A stretch of 64,000 bases of DNA, taken from Halicephalobus mephisto. Taxonomy: Eukaryota > Nematoda > Chromadorea > Rhabditida > Panagrolaimidae. Shown piece after piece: positions 1 to 10,334 of this stretch (position 1 is the stretch's first letter; each line of letters starts with the position of its first letter). The DNA lies in contig SWDT01000014.1 in the NCBI GenBank assembly GCA_009193035.1, forward strand, positions 186,001 through 250,000, in the 5' to 3' direction. The notes beneath the pieces are model-generated. The model did no database searches and was not told where the DNA came from. It was given only the letters and a program-made list of their open reading frames with translations. A program made the position numbers and the translations under genes.

Positions 1-579
1 ATTAATTTATTTTTTTAAATAATTTAATTTTTTAAATTTAATTTTTAAAAAATCCACCAAATTTCTTGAATAAAATTTTTTCCCAAGACAAAGTACAACA
101 AAAAAAAACAATTTTTGAATGACAAATCATCCTATAAAATAAAAAAAATTCATTTTTTTTAAAATAATTTAATTTTTATTTATTTAGTTATTCGAATACC
201 CGCCAAATTTCTTGAATAAAATTTTCTTTTCAAGAGTAAAAAATTATTGCTGAACAATCGTCTACATTCGATTCGCGCTGATCCTTTTTGAAGCAACGAT
301 GATTGACTGGTATGAAACAGAAAACGTGTTAGTTTTTTGTTCTTTTTTGCTTTGTTTGATTTCCCTGGTTTTTCACAAATCCTTGAAAAAACAAAGCAGC
401 CCTTGTACCGAATTAAAATTTATCGATTTTAGGACGTTGTAACCCGATAATTACAGACTTTTCAGATTAGATGTTTCCGGGTCACAGATTTCCGGATTTT
501 TAGGACTAAAGCAAGTTTTGGCGTTTATTTCATATATAAAATTCTCATTTACAGTACATCTGTGACGGCGAAGAAGACG
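1..579. other. AT-rich upstream region of the first gene
   Basis: No convincing gene is visible. Two copies of a short phrase (AAATTTCTTGAATAAAATTT) lie near 60 and 205. An acceptor-like site (CATTTACAG) ends at about 554, just ahead of the first open frame, so a further 5' exon or a spliced-leader site probably lies here. After this acceptor a second frame also stays open for about 19 codons, so the exact 5' end of the next gene is uncertain. Confidence 0.5.
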
Positions 580-2390
580 ATGAATTGCACTACAAGTGGA
601 GAACACCAATGTGAGGACTTGTTACGACACACGGAGCCTTCTGAAGAGAAGATTCTGAAGCTCATCGAAGTCGCCAATCTCCAGATAAAACGAGGCGATC
701 TAGGACGAGCGAATCACGCGAACAAGATGGCATCTTCGATGTGTGTGGGGGAATTCGCGAAATATAAATCCGTTGTTCAAGAACAACAGCAAGTTTTGCT
801 AAACGAAGAAGTCAAGTGGACGATCAACAAGATTGAAAACGCCTCCAAGACGGATCAGAATAGGAACGAAACGGCATTATTGAGACAAGCAGTTGGATTA
901 ACGAAGAAGCAAAGGAAGAAGAATATGGTGAGTCCGAGGCCCCGGGTCCGGCTGACCCCTCCTAGTAGGGGCCCGACTGCCCAGCTATCGGGGAGCTTCA
1001 CCTGTCATGCCGGCCACCATCACTGTTGTGGAGAACAACGTAGGAACTCTCTCAGATCAACCGACGATTCTGTTTCTGTCGATACAGAACCCGATCCAGT
1101 AGGTACTTTTACGGAATTAAAGAAGGAAACTACCCAGACCCTCGACAAAAATCAAATGACTCTTGTAAGTTGTTTTTTCCCTAATTAGCGTACTAATCCC
1201 GTTTTAAACAAGTTATTTTTTGGTGTTAATTATAATATTTGTCAGTGCCTTCTTATACGGAAATTAACCTTTGGGGGTTCTACGTCATATCCGAATTTAG
1301 AAGTTTCAAGATTCATCCGAGCAGAATAGAGTTCTAAAAAATCAATTTCAAAGTCATGTAAGATTACGAAATCACTATTGTACTAAATTAAAATTGTCAC
1401 ATAAGGCTGCTTTGGTTTCTGGAAAGTTCTAGAAATCCACACAAACGATTTCGTAAAAAATTCATATATGATTTTTTAATTTTTTAGTTGAAGAAAGCTA
1501 CTAAGGCTGAACTCAAGACTCTTGAGGACAATGCTAAGACGAGTGCTGCTAAACTTGCTCAACTAAGACAGAAAAGAGATGTTCTGGCGAAGAACCAAGA
1601 ATACTACAGATCCCTAGCTAAGATCAGACAAGAAACGAAGAAGATTGAAAAAGAAATCGAAGAAAAAAAGGAAGATTATGCTCGATTGCTGGCCAAACAA
1701 GAGAAATGCCGACTTCAAAGAATACAGCAGATGAAAGCCGACCAAGATTACCTAAGCAAACTAATGTTGGAAGAAGAAAAACTTACAAAAGAACTCCAGG
1801 AACTTCGTCAAAGAGGTTTGGAGGTAAGAATCACAAAAATCATTAAAATCTTTTTTAAATAATTTTTCACATTTTCTTCACAAAAATTCATACTTTTAAA
1901 TTTTAACAAAAATATTTAAAATGGAATGATGTAATTTGCAGATTCTGAATCTGAAATCAGAATCAGGTTGGTTTTCGAAATTTACGGATTTTATTCGATT
2001 TTAAACAACTTTTTAAATTCAAAAATACTTAGATTTTTGTGTTGAAAAAATGTACAAAATTATAAAATAGTTCTTAATGTTTTTCAGATGGATATTGAAT
2101 TAGATGATTTCGAAAACGAATCCAAAGCTGTCATCGACAAGTTTCTCCTGAAACTCGAAAAAGAAAGAGAACTGATCTGTTTGAGACTGAAGCAGCTGTA
2201 CAAACGGACGTTTTCAGTCAAAGATACTTCCTATCCGATAGTTCCCAGTCTTCAGAAAGCTTTAGAACATGTGTTGGTAGAAATTTCGAGTCAGGAATCC
2301 TCAATCAAAAAAGGAACGGATTTTATGAGTTTGTCTTCGATCAAAGTGCCTCCTTTACAGCCATTTGAATGCCCAGCGGAAATTTTCTAA
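580..2390 (+). CDS. Coiled-coil protein, family not recognised (3 exons)
   Basis: Exons 580-1164, 1488-1823 and 2088-2390 join in phase 0 at good donors (CTT|GTAAGT, GAG|GTAAGA) and acceptors (TTTTTTAG, TTTTTCAG), giving about 406 residues. The middle exon is almost pure charged heptad-like helix (K/E/L/R/Q rich), and the last exon continues as helix before a proline-containing tail ending PAEIF. The first exon is helical over its first ~115 codons and then passes through a GC-rich stretch with a Cys/His cluster (CHAGHHHCC). I do not recognise the family; a cytoskeletal or scaffold role is only inference from the coiled coil. ATG 580 is the first in-frame ATG after the acceptor near 554; an upstream exon is possible. 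The stop lies about 100 bases before the SCYL2 start, so the two genes may be co-transcribed. Confidence 0.75.
928..984 (+). other. Possible 57-base in-frame GC-rich mini-intron
   Basis: Within the first exon of the coiled-coil gene, ATG|GTGAGT at 928 and CTGCCCAG ending at 984 bound 57 bases (19 codons) with no in-frame stop. The stretch is far more GC-rich than anything around it and can fold (CCCCT near 950, AGGGG near 965). It reads as coding or intron; both forms keep the frame, so it may be retained in some transcripts. Confidence 0.4.
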
Positions 2391-2491
2391 ATATAAATAT
2401 TAATTTTAAAGATAGTTATTCGTTTAAATCGATTGTATTTTTGGGATTTTTAAAATTGGTTTAATTTCTAATCTAGGTCATCGTTGGCGAA
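2391..2491 (+). promoter_or_regulatory. Short intergenic spacer with trans-splice-like acceptor (operon candidate)
   Basis: Only 101 bases separate the stop of the upstream coiled-coil gene from the SCYL2 start codon, and an acceptor (TTTCTAATCTAG) ends at 2476, 16 bases before the ATG. In Caenorhabditis such spacing with an acceptor and no room for a promoter is typical of an operon whose downstream gene receives SL2. Basis: position seen in the sequence, operon reading inferred. Confidence 0.5.
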
Positions 2492-5400
2492 ATGTCACTA
2501 AAGCCAAAAGCGAAGGAATTATCGAACCAAATGAAAACGAAATTGGATGCGTTGTCGATGGAGTACTTATATAAGTTTAAATCTACAGTTCATTCTGTAG
2601 CTGCTCAAGTATCACAAGCTCTTCCAGGTAATCCAATATTTAGGGAATATGAATGTCATGAACAAATCGCGAGTGCTGGACCGGGACATGCGTGGAAGAT
2701 TTATTCAGGAACGAAACATTCGACAAAACAGGTTTGTAGTTTTTTAAAGTTATTTGAATTGTAATTTTTTTATTTTTAGTCAGTATCGATTTGGTTATTT
2801 GATAAAAAATTTTGTGAAAAATGGCCAAAACAAGATAGAGAAGCTTTTCCAGAATTATTAAAACGAGGAGTATCGCAATTGACGAGATTAAGACATCCGA
2901 GATTATTGATAGTTGAGCATTCTTTAGAAGAGTCCAGGTATGGCTGTTTTGTAGCATTTGATATATGAGAAATATCGATTTTTAGAGATACCTTAGCTTT
3001 TTGCACAGAACCAGTAGTTGCGAGTTTGTCGAATATTTTTGGAGATTCTGATTCACAAGCTTTTAAAAATGACAAATTTGTTTTTGATGAAATTGAAATC
3101 AAACATGGATTGTTCCAGGTTTGTTTTGGATGGGGAATTTTATATAAAAAGTCACTTCAGCTTGGTGAGGCCCTTGTTTTTCTTCACAATGATGCCAAGA
3201 TTCTGCACGGTAATATTTGTTCTAGTTCTGTTCTTGTTAGTGAAAAAGGAGCTTGGAAACTAGCTGGGTTTGATTTCTACGTTCCTGGAATTCCTGGTCC
3301 AAATGCAACTTTTACTTTTGATGTGGAGGAAAGAAATAGAAGATCAATGTCGATGATGAGTCCGTCGTTAAATTATTCTGCTCCGGAATTGGTCAACGGA
3401 GTTAAATGTGATACTTATGCTGATGTGTTTTCCCTCGGGATCTTGGCTTACACACTATTCAATGATTATCATCCGTTATTTGATCACAAAGAATTAATGG
3501 AGAGTTATCGAACGAATATGGACAAATTAAAGTCAATTCCAGCTGCTCAATTTAATAAGTTACCAGCTGAATTGAGAGATGACATTAAGTGCTGCTTGAA
3601 TATGACTCCAGAATTGAGACCAGATGCCATTCAATTTACAAAAATAGTTTACTTTGATGACACCTTAGTGAAAACATTGAATTATCTAGAATCGTTAATG
3701 CAAATGGATAATACTCAGAAAATGCAGTTTTTCAAAGGACTTCCTCAAGTTTTGTCGAAATTTCCTCGAAGAGCTCAACTTCAGAAAATCCTTCCATTTT
3801 TGGTGGCAGAATTTAACACATGCCAATTGATTCCGTTTATTTTGCCGAGTATTTTTATCATATCAGAGACAGCAACAGATGAAGAATTTAGTCAGATAGT
3901 TTTTCCACCGTTAATCCCAGTTTTTTCAATGACTAATCCATATCAGGTGAAATTAAATTTTTGTTTTTAAATAATCAAAGAATTTTAGATAGTTTTGTTG
4001 TTGTTACAAAAAATGTCATTATTTCTTCAGAAAACCCCCGAAGGTGATATAAAGAAATATGTCTTGCCATTAATTTATGGAGCTATTATGAATGAAAACA
4101 TAAAAATTCAAGAACTTTGTTTATCTATTATTCCAAATATTGGGAAATTTGTTGAAAGAGATCAGATGAAAACTCAATTATTACCTAAATTATTAAAATT
4201 GGCTCTTGAAGGATCTGTGGTTTCGGTGAGTTTTATTTTTATTTACATAGAAAATTGAGATAATTTAATGATGAGTTTTATTTTAATATTGGGGTTCTTG
4301 TTCTAAATTGTATTTGGGAATAGGGAAGCTTGATCCTAAGAAGTTTCTCAAAAGAACAGGAGATGCTTGAGACCACCAATTTTCAAAATTTGGGATAGGT
4401 ACTGGAGGATTTTCTTCAACAATAAATGGAAGTGGATTTTCTGTGGTCATTTCTGAAGTAGTTATGGAATCTATAGTTTCCACAGGAATGATAGAGGAAT
4501 CTGTAGCTTCTTCTGGAACTGGAGGATAAGTATTTCCTTCTACTGGTGGAGGGATAGTTCCTTCTGTAGAGTAGGCTTCAGTGGGAGGAGGAATGGTTCC
4601 TTCTGTAGAGTAGACTTCAATGGGAGGAGGGATAGTTCCTTCTGTAGAATATAGGGATTCTGAACGATCTACAGTTTCAATAGGGAAAGAAGCAGTAGTG
4701 GTTGGATTGGTAATTGCCTTAGACATGGATGTAGATGGAGTTAAGGGTTTGAATGTAAATCTGTTGCCAAGTTTACGGTAATCTGAAAGGCGTTTTTGGG
4801 TTTACTGAAGGATTTGGAAAACTTACTGCTAGAGGATGTCGCATTACTGGGGTCTGTAGGTAATAGAGCTAATCCATAAGCGGGATTGTTACATCTAGTT
4901 GGATCAATAGCGATTTTGTAATCATAGATTGCTCCGGCTTTTTTTGTGTCACTAGAACAATAACCACAAGACATTCGACAAACTCTGAAAGCAAAAGGCA
5001 TACTGGAACAATCTAATTTTTTAAATTTTTTGAAACTCCAAAAATGTTTTCTTCTAACTAACTGCTTACAAAATTCTTCTCCTCGTCTGTCGTCACATAC
5101 GGCTGTTGCAGGATTGATAAGTAGTACAGTAGCTATTTTTTCGTAATCTAAATTGAGAGAGAAACTCGATTTTAAATCGAAACATGATTTACAGCATTGA
5201 ACAAAAGCAAAATCGGCGTTATGAACACAGTTGTGGAGGAATAATGATGGATTTAGTAATTGTAAACGATTACAGCTTACAGTAGTCATTCTGTCCAAAC
5301 AACAAGGTGTTTGGCCGGATATTGGTCCAGAACCATTATATGATCTTATTTGTCCCATGACAATAGAAAATAATTTAAATATAGAAATAATATGACGTAA

Positions 5401-8400
5401 TTTTAGTTGACTCATTGTTGGAATTGACTGGAGTTTGCTTTGGTCAGAAGAAAAGTAATTTGATCTGAGGGAAACTGCGCGAGATAGCTGTTGTGCAATT
5501 CCAAATAAGACTAAGGTCATTTTTGGTGTTCTGGGGCGTTTCGAATTTGAATCCGTCAAGTACCTCCCGAGGGCTCGAAACTGATCCGTGATTATAATGG
5601 TTTTAGTTTTTAGGATCCGTGGGATAAAACGTGAAAAATCCCTGGTTCTTATTTTTGAGAAAAATTCGATAGGACTCTTGAGTGAATTTAAGTGTTAAAA
5701 AATTGACTCAAGTGTATAATGTGTGATTTTTGAAGTTTTTGAAAAAAATTGTCATTGGAGAAATTGCATAAATTTTGTTTAATAGAAAATAACAAAATGT
5801 TTTTTAACAAAAGTTGAAGATTTTTATTTAATTCCGAAATGTATTTTTATTTTTATTTGAACATTTTAAAATAAGTGAAATTTTTGAGATTGCAGTAGAT
5901 TATGGTAAAGTACCTGAGTTTTTATGGCTATAAATAGTTTAAAAATGATTAAAATAGACGAGCACATTTTTTCATATCACGTGCTTCTGTTCCGTTATAA
6001 TTGATTGATGCTCGAGTTAAGCTAAAAAATTGCCATTGGAAAAATGGGAGAAAAAATGAAAATAAACTTACAAGCTGTTACAAAATCCACAAGTTTTTCG
6101 ACAGATTCTGAATGCTAAAGAACTATGTTCGCAGGTTATTTGTTTTAAAGCCCATTGACCTCGTCGAGTGAGAAATAATTCGCAAAATTTACTAGAATGA
6201 CGATCGAAACATTTGTGATTTTCGCTATGTGGATTTAGAAGTAGTTTTGTAGCGTCTTCGTTGTAGAGATCGGCTCCAGAAGGAGCTGAAAATAATTTTA
6301 TAGATTTATATAGGGGTTTAGAATTGAAATAATTTTATAGATTTATATAATGGTTTGGAATTGAGATAATTTTATAGATTTATATAGGGATTTAGAATTG
6401 AAATAATTTTATAGATTTATATAGTGGTTTAGAATTGAAATAATTTTATAGATTTATATAAGGGTTTGGAATTGAGATAATTTTTAAACTTACCTTTTCC
6501 GGTATAAGCTTCTTCAGTGAAATGACAAGTGTAACAGCATTGCATAAATGAAAAATCTGCATTTTTTCTGCATAAATTGTTGAAATTTTCATGATCGTTA
6601 GTTAGCATGGATCTACATACTCCAGGCGTTAGGGTGTCGACACAACATGGGGTTATGGTAGCTGCTTTGGGTCCTAATTGTCCACCATAATAATTGATAT
6701 TTCCTACATATTCGGAAAAGTTAATTTTAATCAAAGAAATAAAAAAGAAAGAAAATAATTTTTGACAATTATTCATGGTTCTAAAAATGCTTGAAATTGT
6801 GCTTAAATTCCTTTTTATAGAAGATCAAAAAGTCGATTTGTTGTCATATTTCATTGGGAAAAAATCGGAGAATAGTTTTTTATTGTTTGGTCAAAAAGAA
6901 TTGTTGACTTGGTCCGCATAGGTCAAGTTTGACAAGAGAATTATGACAGATTTTAAAGTTTTCGGAACGGGGAAATGTGGAGAATAAAAATAGCAACCAT
7001 GATAGGTGAAAAATAAAAGATCTAGTTAAAAGATGATTGGAAGTCTTTAGATAAAGTAATTATTTTTAATATTGGGATTTTGAAATACTTTGAAAATTAT
7101 TTTTAATGTATTGGTGAGATGATTGAGATTTTGATTATGTGAGATAGATTACGGTATTTTGAAGATGCTGATGGAAATTTAGTGTTTTTTGTAGACAAAT
7201 AAAGAAATATGTTTTTGATGAAGTACTTGTGACTTTTGGGTAGATATTAAGTTTCATATATGAAAATTAAATCTCGAGAATAGACAGAGGGTACTGTACT
7301 CTATATACGCCGATTTAGAAGTTTCTAAATTTATTCAAGTAGAATATAGCTTCAAAACACAAGTTACGAAATATCGTATTTCCTCTAAAATAAGCTTCCC
7401 TCTTGAAATAAGTCCCGGGGCTTATTTTAGAGGAAATACGGTAACTATTGTACAAAATCAGAATTTTAAACTGCTTTAGTTCCTAAAAGCTTTATGAAAT
7501 TTGCATCGAGATAATTTTTTTAAAAAAAAACCTACTTTTTTTATGTGATTTTTAAAATTTTCTGGTTTATTTTTAGATTCGAATTCAAACTCTTGTTTGT
7601 ATTGGGAAATTAATGCCAACGTTGGAATCCTGGATGGTTTCTGATCAAATTCTGCCAGCATTGCCGAAGATTACTAGTAAGGAACCTGGAATACTGATGG
7701 CTATTCTTGGAATCTACAAATTAGCCAATGAAAATGAGAAATTTGGAATCAGCAGAGAACAATGTGCAAAGAGTGTTTTACCTTTTTTGATAGCGACATC
7801 TGTGGAAAATACTTTGAATTTGAATCAATTTGAGCAATATATGAGCATGATTAAGGTATTATTCGAAAAAGTGGAAAAGGAACAACGGAATAGACTCCAA
7901 CAGTTGAGTGCTGGACAAGAAGAACAACGTGGATTTCAGGATTTTACAGAAATGATAAATGCAGAATCTACTAAAGTTAATTCAGGACCGGATTTGGATG
8001 CTTTAAGTGCATTGTTTGCTCCACAAAATAATGGAACAGGAAATAATAATACTACTGTAACAAAGGTTTGTTTGGATTTTTTTGACAAATACAATAACTT
8101 GTTTTTTATGAGAGTGCTTTGGTTTTGTTGTTTTTGCAGTATTTTTATATATAATTATTTGTTTTTGGAGATGGACAAATCTGTTTTTTCGATTTAGGAG
8201 TTTCTAGATTTAGATGGAATAATTTTGAAATAATGGTTACGAAATGATTATTGTGTAGATTAGTGTAGTTTTTGAGAAGTTTTAAGAATTTTAATCGAGA
8301 TAATTTAATAGAAAAGTTTATGGTTTTTGTAACAGTATGATATAATAAGGAATTTTAGACTGGTCAATTGACGTTGGAAGAGAAGAAGAGATTAGCTGCG

Positions 8401-8928
8401 GAAAAGGAAAAACCACTAGAGTCAATGAATTCATCTAAATCGCAATCAATAAATTCGTTTAAATCAACAACGTCTACGAATAATTCGTTGTTTGATTCTG
8501 GATTTTCGTCATCGATGCAGAAACCGATGAATTCTTTTCCGTCTCCACCTAAAAATAATGATGCTTTTAATTTTGGGGATTTTATGACATCGACTCCGAG
8601 CTCGAATAAATCTTCTGGATTTGGAATGACTTCTGGATCTTCTCCGTTTTCTATTCCTCCTCCTCCATCGGCATCGAATCCTGTTCAGAGAAGTGGATTT
8701 TCTAATTTTCCTCCTCCTCCAGGAAATAATCCAGTGAATTTGAATTTTGGGATTGCAACTAAACCTTCAACTAATGATGATATTTTGGATCTTTTTAAAA
8801 GTTCTCCACAACCTGGAAGACAACAGAATAATGCGGCTGTTGATGAACTTTTAGCAATGGCTAATAGTATGCCTACTTCGAGTAAAGGTGGTAAAGGAAG
8901 GGATCCATTTGCTGATTTGTTAAAATGA
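2492..8928 (+). CDS. scyl-2: SCYL2 / CVAK104-type SCY1-like pseudokinase
   Basis: Seven exons (2492-2731, 2780-2937, 2986-3118, 3161-3946, 3989-4225, 7577-8065, 8359-8928) join in frame to give 870 residues, close to vertebrate SCYL2. Family-specific blocks are clear: an altered glycine loop (ASAGPGHAWKIY), RGVSQLTRLRHPRLL, LAFCTEPV, HGN in place of the catalytic HRD, GFDF in place of DFG, SAPE, then the HEAT-like repeats (FFKGLPQVL, IQELCLSIIPN, SKEPGILMAILGIYK, NLNQF) and LTLEEKKRLA. The missing catalytic residues mark a pseudokinase. Known SCYL2 proteins bind clathrin and AP complexes and act in endosome/trans-Golgi traffic; the low-complexity Ser/Asn/Pro-rich tail, with DLF/DPF-like motifs, fits adaptor binding. 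Introns 1-4 are 42-48 bases; intron 5 (4226-7576) is 3.35 kb and hosts two opposite-strand genes. Intron 3 (3119-3160) is 42 bases, in frame and stop-free. Confidence 0.95.
4283..5415 (-). CDS. Secreted two-domain ShK-like protein with Thr/Pro-rich tail (gene A, nested)
   Basis: Exons 4827-5415 and 4283-4782 are joined by a 44-base intron (donor AGCA|GTAAGT, acceptor CCTTTCAG), 362 residues. The chosen start at 5415 gives a signal-peptide-like N terminus (MSQLKLRHIISIFKLFSIVMG); an in-frame start further upstream at 5559 lacks this. Two Cys-rich units follow: an N-terminal one (PCC...SC...NC...NADFAFVQCC..C) and a second with the ShK spacing C-C-C-C-C-C ending RVCRMSCGYC. The C-terminal exon has three near-identical repeats of YSTEGTIPPP plus a Ser/Thr/Pro-rich stretch, probably O-glycosylated. 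ShK-type domains in nematodes occur in many secreted cuticle, protease and immune-related proteins; the specific role is unknown. It lies wholly inside SCYL2 intron 5 on the opposite strand, next to paralogue B. Confidence 0.85.
5416..5948. other. Spacer between the two nested ShK genes
   Basis: About 530 AT-rich bases between the start of gene A and the stop of gene B, inside SCYL2 intron 5. It should hold the promoter of gene A and the 3' end of gene B. No other gene or repeat is evident. Confidence 0.5.
5949..6776 (-). CDS. Secreted two-domain ShK-like protein (gene B, nested paralogue)
   Basis: Exons 6494-6776, 6072-6285 and 5949-6021 join with consistent phases (donors GGAAAAG|GTAAG and AGCTT|GTAAGT; acceptors ATTTTCAG and TTTTTTAG), giving 189 residues. 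The N terminus is a signal peptide (MNNCQKLFSFFFISLIKINF). Domain 1 (PCC...VC...LC..NADFSFMQCC..C) matches domain 1 of gene A, and domain 2 (KCFDRHSSKFC ... ITC ... RICRKTCGFC) is a clear ShK unit. The last exon ends ...ARDMKKCARLF, aligning with gene A's segment just after its second ShK unit. It lacks the Thr/Pro tail of gene A. A tandem duplication inside the host intron is the simplest origin. Confidence 0.82.
6288..6485. repeat. 37-base tandem repeat, about 5 copies
   Basis: The phrase TAGATTTATATA recurs at 6301, 6338, 6375, 6412 and 6449, a strict 37-base period. The array makes up nearly all of the first intron of nested ShK gene B. Confidence 0.9.
6777..7374. other. Intronic upstream region of nested ShK gene B
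   Basis: About 600 AT-rich bases of SCYL2 intron 5 upstream of gene B. It presumably carries gene B's promoter. From about 7310 it shares sequence with introns at 1290-1450 and 8190-8310 (GATTTAGAAGTTTCTA..., ...TTACGAAAT...TATTGTAC). No other coding sequence is apparent. Confidence 0.5.
7375..7440. repeat. Perfect 21-base inverted repeat / MITE-like hairpin insertion
   Basis: Positions 7375-7395 and 7420-7440 are perfect reverse complements (CGTATTTCC ... GGAAATACG) with a 24-base loop. The hairpin sits within a sequence that is uninterrupted in two related intronic repeats (1360-1385 and 8225-8245), and a flanking TA on each side looks like a target duplication. Confidence 0.8.
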
Positions 8929-9252
8929 TTAATTTTCGGGCTTTGTAATATGGTTTTGAGAAATACAAACATACCAAAAAAAATGTGGAAAAATGAAAGT
9001 TGAACTGATGTGAAGTTTGGGTAGAATAAATAATTGGAAAATTTGAAATAGTGGATAAAGGATATGAATTGGTTTATGATAATGATTTGTTTGAGGAAAT
9101 CCTACACGAGGATGTTTGTGATGTGAAAATGATGGAGTTATTGAATTTTATTGCAACAAATAATATGAAGTTTTATAACTGATTTTGAGCAAAATAATGT
9201 TTCAAACGATTTCTGACTATCTGAGGAGATCGATCTTGGAGTGATTTTGAAG
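8929..9252. other. 3' flank of SCYL2 with short orphan open frame
   Basis: An AATAAA lies at about 9027, a plausible SCYL2 polyadenylation signal. From about 9035 to 9180 (+) an open frame of about 48 codons without a start reads acidic, protein-like sequence (YELVYDNDLFEEILHEDV). No splice acceptor precedes it. It may be an exon relic or chance. Confidence 0.35.
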
Positions 9253-9631
9253 TTATGGAAGTGTTTTTGTGGATGTGTTGTTTTCACTGGATATCTGAAA
9301 AGTAAAGAAATATGATTATTCGCTGATGAATGAGTCGATGGACGAGTTGAGAATTATATTGAAGAGAAGTTAAATTTATAAAATTTTGAGTTAAAAATGA
9401 TAAAAAAATTTTATCCATTGATGGATATCTTGGAAATCCTACCTGTTGATCTCCGTTCTTGTAGACTTGTTTAGCCATGGATCTTTGGAGTCTTATGGCC
9501 TCAATAAGGGCTCCGATAGTGACTCGTTCTCCTTCTTTCAGTGGAGGAGGAATTTTTTTGGATTTTTTTCCTTCTTGGCTTTTGTTTCGCTTAGAAGTGT
9601 ACTTTTTTTGTAAAATGGAAAATAGAAACAT
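9253..9631 (-). CDS. Small basic membrane-anchored protein, unrecognised (2 exons)
   Basis: Exons 9443-9631 and 9253-9294 join at CAG|GTAGG and CTTTTCAG in phase 0, for about 76 residues from ATG 9631. The frame stays open upstream of this ATG with very hydrophobic codons (FIFTLFLSIMFLFSIL), so a 5' exon probably supplies the true start and a full membrane helix. Then come a basic patch (KRNKSQEGKKSKK), PPP, and a helical stretch (IGALIEAIRLQRSMAKQVY). The family is not recognised. It is convergent with SCYL2. Confidence 0.45.
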
Positions 9632-10334
9632 GATAGACAAAAATAAAGTGAAAATGAATTTGTGAAATCAAAGAAAGCTTTGTAAAAGCTTCGACAATAG
9701 GCGTGGAGGTCGGATGGACTTGAGTTCGATGTGCACGTTGACTAAATACACAAATCCCGTTTTCTCGCTCTGGACTCGTGTATATCCCGTTTTTCAAGAC
9801 AAGTGCAACTTCAAAAAGTAATTTTCCATGAGATCATGAGACTGTAAAACAATAGTTTAAATTGGAAATTTTAGTTTTGTCACTCAAAAAAGAAAAATCT
9901 GCAAACAAAGCAAAATAATGCTTGATAGTAGTCAATATTTGAATGTATGTTTTAGAAAATTGTTAGATATCAAAAACTAGAGAAAATTTTATGTTGTATA
10001 TAATAATAAAAATTGTAATTACAAATATTGGGATAATATGTAGTTGAGAAAAATGTTCCTCTGTGAGATTACTTAGATAACGAATTACAACATAGGCGTT
10101 CATTGCTACATAATCCTAAAAATTTTAAAAATGTTTATCAATATTGAGGACACTGACTTATTTCATACTGTTCTTTAGCCGCATCTGAGACAGTGGATAG
10201 ATTTCTCCTTTATCATGTACCAGTATTTTACAAGACAGTACTAGATCATCTTAAACCGAGCGAGTTCGTGAAGAAGATGAGAAGTATAGTATCCTAGTTT
10301 ATAACCAACACATATACTAGTGATAAAGTAATAG
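9632..10334. other. Intergenic, no gene seen
   Basis: Mixed AT-rich sequence between the small minus-strand gene and the inverted-repeat element. It should hold the promoter or 5' exon of the small gene. Nothing else can be supported. Confidence 0.4.
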
